A stretch of 8,205 nucleotides of DNA from an uncultured Eubacteriales bacterium. Its GTDB lineage: Bacteria; Bacillota; Clostridia; Christensenellales; UBA1242. The notes beneath the pieces are model-generated. The model was given only the letters and a program-made list of their open reading frames with translations, was not told where the DNA came from and ran no database searches. The stretch lies in assembly GCA_905187655.1 (NCBI GenBank), contig CAJJIV010000046.1, positions 1 through 8,205 on the forward strand, given 5' to 3'. Position numbers and translations under genes: made by a program. Shown here in pieces: positions 1 through 7,103 of this stretch. How positions within the stretch are numbered: position 1 is the first letter of the stretch; each line of letters starts with the position of its first letter.

Positions 1-330
1 TATATGCAAATTGGGTTTTACAAATTTTTGTGCAATTTTTATTTGTTTTTTTAATTAAAATTTGATTAAAACTTTTTCAAAACTAATTCAAAACTGATTC
101 AAAACTTGTTGAATTTTTACGACATTTTTGAATACCTCTCAGTTGTCCATTTTGGTCAAAATGCACAAAAGCAAAGCCAAATCGTGGCATTTTTTAGTCG
201 ATTTATCATTAAAAGTCGTTCAAACGTGGTGTAAAATGCAGTTAAATTTTAATTTAAAAATAGCCAATTATTATGGCAAACAACGCACAACTTTTGATAA
301 AAAAACCATAATTATTTTAAAAAATACAAA
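1..330. other. Non-coding AT-rich region downstream of the lipoprotein genes
   Basis: No convincing gene is visible on either strand of this stretch. A TTG-initiated 70-codon frame at 128-340 (+) has no ribosome binding site, runs into the terminator stem, and its product resembles nothing I recognise. The recognisable contents are the 11-bp phased repeat at 52-106 and a small 6-bp hairpin at 148-163 (CATTTT, GGTC loop, AAAATG). No tRNA-like fold is seen. The region may hold the promoter of a further leftward gene outside the window, but I could not identify a good -35/-10 pair. Confidence 0.6.
52..106. repeat. 11-bp tandem repeat with phased A-tracts
   Basis: Read on the minus strand, four consecutive 11-bp units follow the pattern AGTTTTGAATC (106-96), AGTTTTGAATT (95-85), AGTTTTGAAAA (84-74) and AGTTTTAATCA (73-63). 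A more degenerate fifth unit lies at 62-52. On the plus strand this places an AAAA tract at 57-60, 68-71, 79-82, 90-93 and 101-104, one per 11 bp, close to the DNA helical repeat. Phased A-tracts are known to give intrinsic curvature. Alternatively these are repeated binding sites for a protein, or chance slippage in AT-rich DNA. Confidence 0.65.
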
Positions 331-364
331 CGGTAGATAAACCCCAAAACTGGTTTATCTACCG
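321..364 (-). terminator. Intrinsic terminator after the lipoprotein operon
   Basis: There is a perfect 13-bp inverted repeat (331-343 with 352-364; CGGTAGATAAACC arm) with an 8-nt loop. On the minus strand it is followed by a T-rich run (TTTGTATTTTTT). It starts 21 bp past the stop codon of the downstream lipoprotein gene, the right place to end that transcription unit. The plus-strand side has only a short TTTT, so it is mainly a leftward terminator. Confidence 0.85.
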
Positions 365-384
365 CAGTTTTACACATAAAAATT

Positions 385-2208
385 CTAACCAAACATTAAC
401 GCAATTTGTGTGGCAGATTTTTTTATCGTATTTTTGCTTTTATTTTCAAAAACATATGCGTTGTTCCCTACACACAAAACAAAGTGTTGACCCCAAAGAC
501 CAAACTCTTTTACCGAAAAACTTGTATTGCTTAGTTTGTCTACATTAGTAATCTTTGCAAGCTCCCTGCCTTCTATATTGTAAATTGTGTAGTCATATTT
601 CTCACCATTTAAAGTTTCAACACAAATTAATTTTGGAACTTCTTGACCGCTTAATGAATCTACTTTGCAGATAAAATTAATTGAAGAACAAATAACATCA
701 CCATAGTATAAAGTTGTTTCGCTGGTCAAATTATTTTTAACGCTTTTGCCAATTAAAGTTTCAGCTCCAGTTTTCTCATTCACTCGGTAATATTCAGTTG
801 TAGTTGTATTTGCATTTGCATCTTCAACATTTTTGCTTGCAACGTAATACCCATTTGCATATGCTTCTACGTTGTTGTAATCATAATTGGTTAATAACTT
901 ACCATTTAGGTCAACTAACGCAAACCTTTCTAGTTCAGAATCTCCAATCATAAAACTTTTGCTTCCAAGAACAAAGTATGAAAGCGAAGCTGTATCTATT
1001 TTAACAATTAATTTGCCATTTTTATCTGAAATAGAGTAAGAATATTCAGGAGTAAAACTGCCTCCACCACTTAACTCAAGCGAAATATCTAATGAAAAAT
1101 AACGATTACTATTAATTTTTATTGAAAAACAGTGTGCAAGAGAAGTTGGTTCATACTTAAAATCTTCATTAACATATGCTAAGGTATAACCACCCAAAAT
1201 GTGGTCTTTGATTTCATTGCCAGTTACAAGTGCTTGATCATCATGTGATGCAAACATAAGGCCAGAATTGCTTAAAACAAAATTGGTTTTAAGTTCAGTC
1301 TTTTTGCCTGTTAAAAGATTATATGCATAAGTTTTAACCAAATAGCATCCGGTTGAATCACTATAGGTATAATTTTCATAATTGGCAGATATCTCTTCTT
1401 TGGTCTGTACTATTAATGTTGTGTCTACAAGGCAAGTTCCTGAAGCAGTGTTAAGTTCACTTATTGTGTAATCGGCAACCTGCTTGCCATCTTTAATGCG
1501 ATACAATTTAATATGATTTGAACTGTCAATTGTTGCACTATAATTAATAAGTTTTTCAGCAAGCTTATAGCTAATTGATTCCCCAAGTGCAGAAGAACTA
1601 TTAAACAAGGCAAGAATCGCACAGTCTCCCATGCCATATGTGTTGCCCTTTTCTAATTTAGATGAAAAGACAAGTGTTCTTTTGCCTTTGGAACTTACTG
1701 TAAATTGCTCATTCCACGTTCCGCTTCCATCACTAAGAGTCCAAATTTCATGATACTTATTTCCAAATTTATAATCCGTTAACTCAGCACTTTCGCTAAG
1801 GCCTTGGTAAATATAATTTCCGCCAACAATTTTAACTGAATAAGTTGTTTGCCCCTCATTGTTTGTAATTTTAATTTGAAGATAATCATTTTTGCTATCA
1901 GTTGTTTCAATTAAAGACATTTCTTCTACCAAATTATAATCCTCAACTATTGTGCCTTTTTGTACATTAAAAACACCATAATATGGTTCACTGTCAATTG
2001 TTTTAGTAACTATTACATTTCCTAAATCGCTAATTGGACCAGCAAATGTTGCACCATCAAGTGCAGAAGTAATATCCTTAAGCGAACTAATGTTATACTC
2101 ATATTGACTCGCTACAGGATTTACTTTGTCCGCATCAATTCCACACCCGGATAAAATTAAGCATGCAGACAATGCAACTGTTGCAAGTGCAAAAATCTTT
2201 TTTTTCAT
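385..2208 (-). CDS. Surface lipoprotein, WG-repeat/beta-propeller-like, paralogue B
   Basis: This gene encodes a 607-residue predicted lipoprotein of unknown function. Residues 1-21 form a lipoprotein signal peptide (MKKKIFALA start, hydrophobic core, L19-S20-G21-C22 lipobox), so Cys22 should be lipidated and the protein anchored outside the cytoplasmic membrane. There are no other membrane segments. The mature part is rich in short beta-strand-like units ending in turns such as YGVFNVQKGTIV (77-88), DKNGKL and LVDLNGKLLTNYDYNNVEAY, which recall WG (KWG) repeats; a beta-propeller fold is my inference. It aligns with the upstream gene product over most of its length, for example KGKRTL at 174-179 and NDYLQIK at 107-113. 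The ATG at 2208 is preceded by AAGGAG. It lies 33 bp after its paralogue, so co-transcription is likely. That gap contains a TATAAT (2231-2226) without a good -35. No catalytic motif was recognised. Confidence 0.88.
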   Translation of the reverse strand: MKKKIFALATVALSACLILSGCGIDADKVNPVASQYEYNISSLKDITSALDGATFAGPISDLGNVIVTKTIDSEPYYGVFNVQKGTIVEDYNLVEEMSLIETTDSKNDYLQIKITNNEGQTTYSVKIVGGNYIYQGLSESAELTDYKFGNKYHEIWTLSDGSGTWNEQFTVSSKGKRTLVFSSKLEKGNTYGMGDCAILALFNSSSALGESISYKLAEKLINYSATIDSSNHIKLYRIKDGKQVADYTISELNTASGTCLVDTTLIVQTKEEISANYENYTYSDSTGCYLVKTYAYNLLTGKKTELKTNFVLSNSGLMFASHDDQALVTGNEIKDHILGGYTLAYVNEDFKYEPTSLAHCFSIKINSNRYFSLDISLELSGGGSFTPEYSYSISDKNGKLIVKIDTASLSYFVLGSKSFMIGDSELERFALVDLNGKLLTNYDYNNVEAYANGYYVASKNVEDANANTTTTEYYRVNEKTGAETLIGKSVKNNLTSETTLYYGDVICSSINFICKVDSLSGQEVPKLICVETLNGEKYDYTIYNIEGRELAKITNVDKLSNTSFSVKEFGLWGQHFVLCVGNNAYVFENKSKNTIKKSATQIALMFG

Positions 2209-2241
2209 AATTTCTCCTTATTTTTATTATATTTTTTGCTA

Positions 2242-4080
2242 TTAAATAGTTGATTTAAAGTTATTTTTGTAAACATAAACTCTGTTATCTTCGGTGCCAA
2301 CAACAATATTTTCATAATCTTCACCAAAATATTTCACCGATATGTTTGTGCTAGCACATTCTGATATGGTAACAACTATGTCGCCAAGAGCATTAAACAA
2401 GAAAATGTCATATTTGCCAGAAGAAGTTAAGTTGTATGCCATAAATAAAGTTTCAGGACAAGCATCTAATTCTCGGCTTGTTGAAAATGAATTAAATGAT
2501 ATTTTTGAATATTCAACATCTTTTACTGTTGTTTTAACAGGAGTTTTGCTTGCATCATACTTAATAGAAGCAATTTGATTTGTTTCTCCATTTTTTTCAT
2601 TTAATGCAAAAATTTGCTCTTCACTTGTTCCATCGGCATTTTCAACTGTTTTTACGCAAGAGAAATAGCCGTTAGAATAAGTGTAAATATCATCAATATC
2701 AGTTGCTAAAACTTTTCCTGCAAAATTCATTATGTCGTAAACACCCCTAGCTTCATTGTATATTGCACAAGCATTATTTCCAATGTAAAAGTCAGCATAT
2801 TGTACTGCGCTATCGTTTAATGGATCTCCCCATACTTGAACAGGAATATCAATAACAATATTCCCCTTGTTATCCAAAATGTGATAAACATCTAAATAGT
2901 CATTACTTTTTGCAACAATTGAATCATCGGGTTTAACATTTTTTAATAATGTGTTAGATTCTCCATATGCTAAACAATAATTTTTATTAAGCTTAATTAT
3001 TTCTTCATACTTATATGGAACGGTTTTGACCTTAAAGTTTGTGTCAATTTCTAGTATTTGTACAGGAGTAACCTTCTTGTCTTCAATAAAGCAACCACGA
3101 GCATAAACTTTATCACCAATTATACAACTATCTCCGTAATTTTCGGTAATAAAATAATCTGTATCAAGTTCTTTAACTTTTCCATTTAATAAATTAATCG
3201 CAGTAGTAATAATAACCACTTTGCTTCCGCTAATTTCAGTGGTATATTCTGTTGCGTTATCTGCAACCATGCTTAATTGCTGAATTAATGCCCAATCACC
3301 AATAAACAAAGTAGAATATATACTTGATGTAAACAAATCAGTTAAATCTATTTCTGCAACTTTTTTACCTGACTTCATATTATAATAAACTATTTTGTTT
3401 CCTTCTTGTGAAGCGGTATATTTTGCAAATTTTTTTAAATTGTTGCTTTCAGCTTCTTCAAAGACACCAGCAAACATAGACACAAGACCAGGAACCTGCG
3501 ACGCCTTATTTATATTGTCGCCTTTTGTGACTTTACTATTATACATAAGGGTACGTTTGCCTTTTGCGCTAACTTCAACTTGTTCATACCAACTTTCGGT
3601 CGCCGTTTCAAGTGCCCAAACTTCATAATACTTTTTGCCGTTCTTTGCACTTGCTTTTAGTTCAATTTTGTTAAGACCAGTATAAAATTCCGTTCCTCCA
3701 ACAACTTTTGCTGAATAAATAGGTGTACCTTCTCCATTTCTTGTTTTAATTCTTATGTAGTCATTTGTGCCCACACTATCAAGAAATTCAATATCCTCAA
3801 CCGTAACATATGGTTCAACCATGGTTCCAGAAATAAGATTGTAGACACCATACAGTGTTGTGCTCTCTTGCTGTTTTGTGACTATAATGTTGCCATTGTC
3901 GGTAATTTCGTTTAGCACACTAATAGTGCCACCTTCTAGCCCACCAGAAACTTCAGCAAAGGCAGTTAGGTTGTAGGTAGGAAGTTCACTAGTTGCATTT
4001 GCTGTTGATGATTTACAACCAGAAAGAATAATACTTGCACAAACAACCAAAGAAAGCATTGCTACTATTTTTTTCTTCAT
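2242..4080 (-). CDS. Surface lipoprotein, WG-repeat/beta-propeller-like, paralogue A
   Basis: This gene encodes a 612-residue predicted lipoprotein of unknown function and is the first gene of a two-gene unit. The start chosen is the ATG at 4080: it has a strong GAGGAGG site 5 nt upstream and opens directly into a lipoprotein signal peptide (MKKKIVAML, lipobox L19-S20-G21-C22). The frame stays open to an ATG at 4164, but that would bury the signal peptide behind 28 charged residues. The mature N-terminal part matches the downstream paralogue in register: NGNIIVTK near 62-69 (GNVIVTK there), YGVYNLISGTMVEPY near 77-91, NDYIRIK near 106-112, KGKRTL at 173-178. The C-terminal part also matches (MNFAGKVLATDIDDIYTYSNGYF against VDLNGKLLTNYDYNNVEAYANGYY). 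The middle is more divergent. The pattern suggests tandem duplication followed by divergence. The WG-like/beta-propeller reading is inference. It should be membrane-anchored and extracytoplasmic. Confidence 0.88.
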   Translation of the reverse strand: MKKKIVAMLSLVVCASIILSGCKSSTANATSELPTYNLTAFAEVSGGLEGGTISVLNEITDNGNIIVTKQQESTTLYGVYNLISGTMVEPYVTVEDIEFLDSVGTNDYIRIKTRNGEGTPIYSAKVVGGTEFYTGLNKIELKASAKNGKKYYEVWALETATESWYEQVEVSAKGKRTLMYNSKVTKGDNINKASQVPGLVSMFAGVFEEAESNNLKKFAKYTASQEGNKIVYYNMKSGKKVAEIDLTDLFTSSIYSTLFIGDWALIQQLSMVADNATEYTTEISGSKVVIITTAINLLNGKVKELDTDYFITENYGDSCIIGDKVYARGCFIEDKKVTPVQILEIDTNFKVKTVPYKYEEIIKLNKNYCLAYGESNTLLKNVKPDDSIVAKSNDYLDVYHILDNKGNIVIDIPVQVWGDPLNDSAVQYADFYIGNNACAIYNEARGVYDIMNFAGKVLATDIDDIYTYSNGYFSCVKTVENADGTSEEQIFALNEKNGETNQIASIKYDASKTPVKTTVKDVEYSKISFNSFSTSRELDACPETLFMAYNLTSSGKYDIFLFNALGDIVVTISECASTNISVKYFGEDYENIVVGTEDNRVYVYKNNFKSTI

Positions 4081-4110
4081 AAATTCCTCCTCTCTTTTAA
4101 TTCTATACTT

Positions 4111-4140
4111 ATGGTAATACATTTGGAACTCAGTTGTCAA
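4111..4140 (-). promoter_or_regulatory. Candidate proximal promoter of lipoprotein operon
   Basis: On the minus strand a perfect TTGACA (4140-4135) is followed after 18 bp by TACCAT (4116-4111), a 4/6 match to the -10 consensus. Transcription would start about 24 nt upstream of the ATG at 4080 and include the GAGGAGG site. The -35 is excellent and the -10 poor, so this may be secondary to the upstream candidate or a chance match. Confidence 0.3.
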
Positions 4141-4219
4141 CAAATTTAATAACGTAGCACACATTACCGCTGTCAGCCTTCTTATGGCTAATTTTTACTT
4201 GGTTTATAAATTTAAAACC

Positions 4220-4247
4220 ATTATATCTGCTATAAAATTTTTGCAAA
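4220..4247 (-). promoter_or_regulatory. Candidate distal promoter of lipoprotein operon
   Basis: On the minus strand TTTGCA (4247-4242) and a perfect TATAAT (4225-4220) are separated by 16 bp. Transcription would begin near 4213, giving a 5' leader of about 130 nt before the lipoprotein start at 4080. I found no convincing structured element in that leader beyond a 4-bp AGCC/GGCT hairpin around 4177-4191. Confidence 0.45.
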
Positions 4248-4429
4248 ATCAAACTAGCTTTGGCACAAATTTGATTTATATTGTGGCACGAAGTTAGTAA
4301 TAATTAAATTAACAAAATTTTTAATTTTTTTGCAAATTGCCACACTTATGTATGGATTTACTGTACTTTTTAGTTGGTTTTTATTAAGTTTAATTCCCAA
4401 ATTTTTGCTCTTTTGGCACAATTACTGTC

Positions 4430-4469
4430 TAAAAATAAACTCTGGCTGGCACAATTTGCACCAGCCAGA
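4430..4469 (-). terminator. Intrinsic terminator after the YwaF-like gene
   Basis: A perfect 9-bp stem (4441-4449 with 4461-4469; TCTGGCTGG arm) has an 11-nt loop and is followed on the minus strand by GTTTATTTTTA. It lies about 40 bp past the stop codon at 4510. The plus strand also has a T-run after the stem (4471-4479), so it could work in both directions, though no rightward gene needs it here. Confidence 0.85.
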
Positions 4470-4509
4470 ATAAATTTTTCTATTCCCAAACAAAATGTTA
4501 TTTTTGCCA

Positions 4510-5331
4510 TTATACGTTTTGGGTCTGTTTATGCTTTTGTTTTAAACAATTAATCCAATAAGGAATTAAGTAAATAAGTGCCACAATTATTGCAACCATC
4601 AAACACAAAACTATCTGATAAGGAATTTTGCCGAAACTAATGTTTGTAGGGTTTGTTACCATAAACATATAGTTCTCACCTTTAAAAATAAGGTTCATTA
4701 TACAGCCATAAACAAGCAAACAAAATAAGAAAACATAAGTCTTCCACATATCTGAAAGTTTAAGTTCTGCCATGTTCCATAAAATCATATTAGAGCAACA
4801 AATAAACCCAAGCCCGTGTGTTAATGGGCTATTTAACATTCTTAGATTAAAAAATGAATGGTCTAAACCTTCAATTGGATAAACCAAGTAAATAAGACAA
4901 CCAATTGCACCACAAACAGCACCAAAACTCATCATTGGCTTGTTGTTAAAAATAATTGATAAAATAACAACCCAAATCATCACTTGGCAAAAGTGTATAG
5001 GAAGAATGTCTTTAATAAGTTGCGCAGTGCTAAGTTGACCAAGGTCGGCATGGAACAATATTTTAGAAAATCTTGTAAAAATTTCACAAGTAATCATTAG
5101 CCATGCACAACCAATTAAAAAGTTGCGTTTAGTATCGTAATTTTTTTTCCGATATATAAAATAGATAGCAATGGTAAGCGCTATTACCGAAAACAAAATC
5201 AGCAGGTGCGTTGTTTTGTATAAATACTCACTACCATCACGATAAGTTACTCCAGATGCCGTAAACCATTTATAAAACTTTTCTCTAAACGACACAAACC
5301 AATCATTAAAGTTAAGCAATAAATTTTTCAT
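4510..5331 (-). CDS. YwaF/TIGR02206 (TMEM164-like) family integral membrane protein
   Basis: This gene encodes a 273-residue polytopic membrane protein with about seven hydrophobic segments, near 41-60, 70-88, 112-128, 135-151, 172-187, 197-215 and 239-260. Family features are visible: the LPIHFC motif at 110-115, which corresponds to the conserved LPLHxC of YwaF-type proteins; the SPLTHGLGF segment at 168-176, which matches the conserved region around a histidine (H172); and GENYMFM at 218-224, which matches the usual N-Y-x-F/L stretch before the last helices. The bacterial proteins have no settled function. The eukaryotic relative TMEM164 has been reported as a lipid acyltransferase using a cysteine, so C115 and H172 are candidate active-site residues by analogy only. 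The ATG at 5331 follows AAAGGGAAA. The gene has its own promoter and terminator, so it is a single-gene unit. The family call is confident; the activity is not. Confidence 0.85.
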   Translation of the reverse strand: MKNLLLNFNDWFVSFREKFYKWFTASGVTYRDGSEYLYKTTHLLILFSVIALTIAIYFIYRKKNYDTKRNFLIGCAWLMITCEIFTRFSKILFHADLGQLSTAQLIKDILPIHFCQVMIWVVILSIIFNNKPMMSFGAVCGAIGCLIYLVYPIEGLDHSFFNLRMLNSPLTHGLGFICCSNMILWNMAELKLSDMWKTYVFLFCLLVYGCIMNLIFKGENYMFMVTNPTNISFGKIPYQIVLCLMVAIIVALIYLIPYWINCLKQKHKQTQNV

Positions 5332-5369
5332 CTATTTCCCTTTCCATAATTTAGTATAATAATACCCAA

Positions 5370-5397
5370 AGTATAACACAATATAACAAAAAGTCAA
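5370..5397 (-). promoter_or_regulatory. Promoter of the YwaF-like gene
   Basis: On the minus strand TTGACT (5397-5392, 5/6 match) is followed after 16 bp by TATACT (5375-5370, 5/6 match). A TG one base before the hexamer makes an extended -10 (TGTTATACT). Transcription would start near 5363, about 32 nt before the ATG at 5331. The -35 directly abuts the terminator stem of the ABC operon. Confidence 0.65.
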
Positions 5398-5423
5398 GGC
5401 GGTGCCATTAAAAAAACACCGCC
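5384..5423 (-). terminator. Hairpin terminator of the ABC transporter operon
   Basis: A perfect 7-bp GC-rich stem (5398-5404 with 5417-5423; GGCGGTG/CACCGCC) has a 12-nt loop. On the minus strand it is followed by TTGACTTTTTGTT; on the plus strand by ATTTTGTTTGT. It lies about 58 bp beyond the restored stop codon of the second permease (5481), the expected place for the operon end. The leftward T-run is interrupted, so efficiency may be moderate, and it could act in both directions. Confidence 0.65.
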
Positions 5424-5480
5424 ATTTTGTTTGTCTAAACTTATCACTACTTTAATTTTAAAAGATATTAATTATTTTAT

Positions 5481-6294
5481 TTAACCAGCACTTTTGTAAA
5501 ATTTTAAACTATAATTAAATACAAAATACATTATTGCAGTAAACACAAGTGAAAACCACGGATATATTATTGGCCAAATTCCCACACTTTGCCCATATAG
5601 TAAATATTTTAACGGAATATAATTAAAGGTTGCATATGGCAAAATAAAACAGAGAAAAGCACAAAAGTAAATTTAGTAAAATAAAAGTAAAAAATTTACT
5701 AATAAATTTCTTAAATACATCTATTGGGTAATAGCATAGTTCCCTTGCCCCATAAGTTAACACATTAATAAATTCGGGTGTTTTAATAGTAAATATTGTA
5801 ATTGCACATGAAAACATATAAACCCCAAAAAATACAACAATTCCTGCAACAACCATTTCAATTAAAACAATTACTTTAATAAAGGTCCACTGCACAGGAG
5901 CAACAAAACAAGAAATAATTAATAAGCATAGGCCAAAGAAAACCCTGCCGAGTTTCAATATTTCAATTTTATGCCCGCATAATTGCAATACAACATTTCG
6001 CGGTCTAAGTAATAGTGTGTCTAATGCGCCAGTTTTTACAAGTGAATCGAACTCATCAAAGCCTCTGAACATCATTTCACTAAAATAGAATGAAAAGGTC
6101 ACAACCGAAAATGTTATCATTACTTCTGAAAAAGTGTAGCCTGCAATAGATGGAAATCTTAAAAACAAAAGATATACACTAAAAAAGGCAGCAACAGTGT
6201 TAAGAGTTTGCCCCAAAATTGCCATTATCGAAGAGCCTCGATAGATAAAACTCGTTTTCAGTTGGGTGCTAAGATATTTAAAATATAATTTCAT
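5481..6294 (-). pseudogene. ABC-2 type permease (COG3694-like), frameshifted by a 37-bp insertion
   Basis: This is the second permease subunit of the exporter encoded by the operon. The start is the ATG at 6294, 5 bp after the previous stop and preceded by AAGGGGG; the frame is open to 6378, but that extension overlaps the upstream gene. Family landmarks are clear: an N-terminal MKLYFKYL followed by the first helix (about 22-46), AGYTFSEV (51-58), the conserved FRGFDEFDSLVKTGALDTLLLRPRN region (76-100), and YYPIDVFKKF (188-197). After residue 205 (FFTFI) the reading frame goes off-family and stops at 5623, giving a 223-residue product. The normal C-terminus (LPYATFNYIPL, then a final helix, ending KFYKSAG) is encoded in the +1 frame from 5640 down to a TAA at 5481. 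Deleting 37 nt (5641-5677) joins the two exactly into 258 residues, close to the usual length of this family. The uninterrupted product lacks the last helix, so the exporter is probably impaired unless this is an assembly error. Confidence 0.82.
5641..5686. repeat. 37-bp insertion flanked by 9-bp direct repeat
   Basis: The nonamer AAAATAAAA occurs at 5641-5649 and again exactly 37 bp later at 5678-5686. The segment 5641-5677 is precisely the block whose removal restores the permease reading frame. Its distal half (CAAAAGTAAATTTAGT, 5662-5677) also resembles the adjoining TAAAAGTAAAAAATTTACT at 5682-5700, so an imperfect tandem duplication or slippage is the likeliest origin. Confidence 0.65.
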
Positions 6295-6299
6295 ACTTC

Positions 6300-7103
6300 T
6301 TAACCCCCTTGAACCACCAACTTTTTGCTCTTGTGGTTTAATGCAAGCCGTCCAAAAATAAACAAAAGAACAATCCATAGAATTTGAATTCCCATTTGAA
6401 TGAGCCCTTCATTTATTGAAAAATCGCCTATGTATATTCTGAACGGAAGATCAGAAGCATATCTAAATGGCATAAAATTTAGTATTTTTTGCAAGACTTC
6501 CGGCATAAGAGGCACAGGTATAACCCCACCTGAAAGTAAAGTACACACAGATACAACAAGTGCAAATACGCCTTTTGCATCAAGTGTATATAAAATTGCA
6601 ATATATGCAAACATTTTTATTTCCGATATTAGTACTAGTCCTAGTAGTAGCGAAATTAAAAATAGCAAAAACGCTCCAAGACTTATTGGCAAACTTAGTT
6701 TATAAGTAGATGGAAGCAATAAGCTTACCACAATTATCGGTAAGCACCTAAGCGATGCCATAGATGCCGAACGTGATATATTCTCATAAAGCCAATAATC
6801 ATACAAGTTAATTGGCTTTAATAGTTGGTAGCATACATCTCCATTTAAAATTTTATTTGTTATTTTAAAGCGATTTGCATCGCTGTAACAAAATATTGCA
6901 AAAAATGCCTGTTGAAGCCACAGGTAACTTGATGTTTGGTATATATCAAACTTTTGTGGTATGCCAGATTCAAAAAATGCGTTATATAAAATGATGTACA
7001 AAAATCCAAACGCAAACTGACAAATTATACCTGAAACAAATGCCATTTTATAATGCATTTCTTCTAGCATATTAATCTTTAAAATTTTCCTAAAAGTTCT
7101 CAT
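6300..7103 (-). CDS. ABC-2 type permease (COG4587-like)
   Basis: This gene encodes a full-length 267-residue membrane subunit of the ABC exporter, with about six hydrophobic segments near 20-42, 58-74, 116-132, 139-160, 163-190 and 238-252. Family-like features are the N-terminal LKINMLEEMHYKM, the loop GDVCYQLLKPINLYDYWL (88-105), which resembles the conserved G-D-[IV]-x-Y-x-L-L-[RK]-P element of this permease class, and the segment SGGVIPVPLMPEVLQKI followed by MPFRY (191-215). The start ATG at 7103 overlaps the ATPase stop as ATGA, so the two are translationally coupled. An AAGGAG site lies 8 nt upstream, inside the last ATPase codons. It should pair with the downstream COG3694-type permease to make a heterodimeric channel. 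The substrate cannot be read from the sequence. A cyanobacterial system with these three subunit types has been linked to methyl viologen export, which does not establish the substrate here. Confidence 0.88.
   Translation of the reverse strand: MRTFRKILKINMLEEMHYKMAFVSGIICQFAFGFLYIILYNAFFESGIPQKFDIYQTSSYLWLQQAFFAIFCYSDANRFKITNKILNGDVCYQLLKPINLYDYWLYENISRSASMASLRCLPIIVVSLLLPSTYKLSLPISLGAFLLFLISLLLGLVLISEIKMFAYIAILYTLDAKGVFALVVSVCTLLSGGVIPVPLMPEVLQKILNFMPFRYASDLPFRIYIGDFSINEGLIQMGIQILWIVLLFIFGRLALNHKSKKLVVQGG

Larger units (their letters stand above)
4081..4509. other. Intergenic region between YwaF-like gene and lipoprotein operon
   Basis: This stretch of about 430 bp has no gene. It holds the terminator of the YwaF-like gene (4430-4469) and two candidate leftward promoters (4220-4247 and 4111-4140). 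It also has four copies of TGGCAC starting at 4261, 4284, 4414 and 4447. Three of them extend to TGGCACAA followed by A/T, and two sit in a short inverted form TTGGCACAA (4260-4268, 4413-4421). The copy at 4447 is part of the terminator stem. The rest is A/T-rich sequence with no structure that I can support. Confidence 0.6.

Noticed and set aside
128..340. 70-codon TTG-initiated frame on the plus strand
   Set aside because: It has no ribosome binding site, runs into the terminator stem, is against the direction of every other gene, and shows no recognisable features.
2342..2578. Plus-strand frames inside the lipoprotein genes (also 3395-3628)
   Set aside because: They lie wholly antisense to well-supported lipoprotein coding sequence and have no upstream signals or family resemblance.
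4081..4164. 28-residue N-terminal extension of the first lipoprotein, from an ATG at 4164
   Set aside because: The internal ATG at 4080 has a strong GAGGAGG site and begins a textbook lipoprotein signal peptide matching the paralogue.
4284..4299. Possible sigma-54 promoter (TGGCACG, 4 nt, then TAGTA)
   Set aside because: The -12 element lacks the GC, it points toward no plus-strand gene, and the other TGGCAC copies have wrong spacing to any TTGC.
5623..5690. Programmed ribosomal frameshift in the second permease
   Set aside because: A frameshift product would still contain about a dozen extra residues inside a conserved helix; exact restoration by deleting 37 bp flanked by a direct repeat favours an insertion mutation or assembly error.
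6295..6378. N-terminal extension of the second permease, from an ATG at 6378
   Set aside because: It overlaps the upstream permease gene by almost 80 bp and precedes the family-typical start MKLYFKYL at 6294, which has its own ribosome binding site.
6400..6705. Plus-strand frames inside the ABC genes (also 7476-7688)
   Set aside because: They are antisense to conserved permease and ATPase coding sequence; the minus-strand proteins have family motifs throughout.
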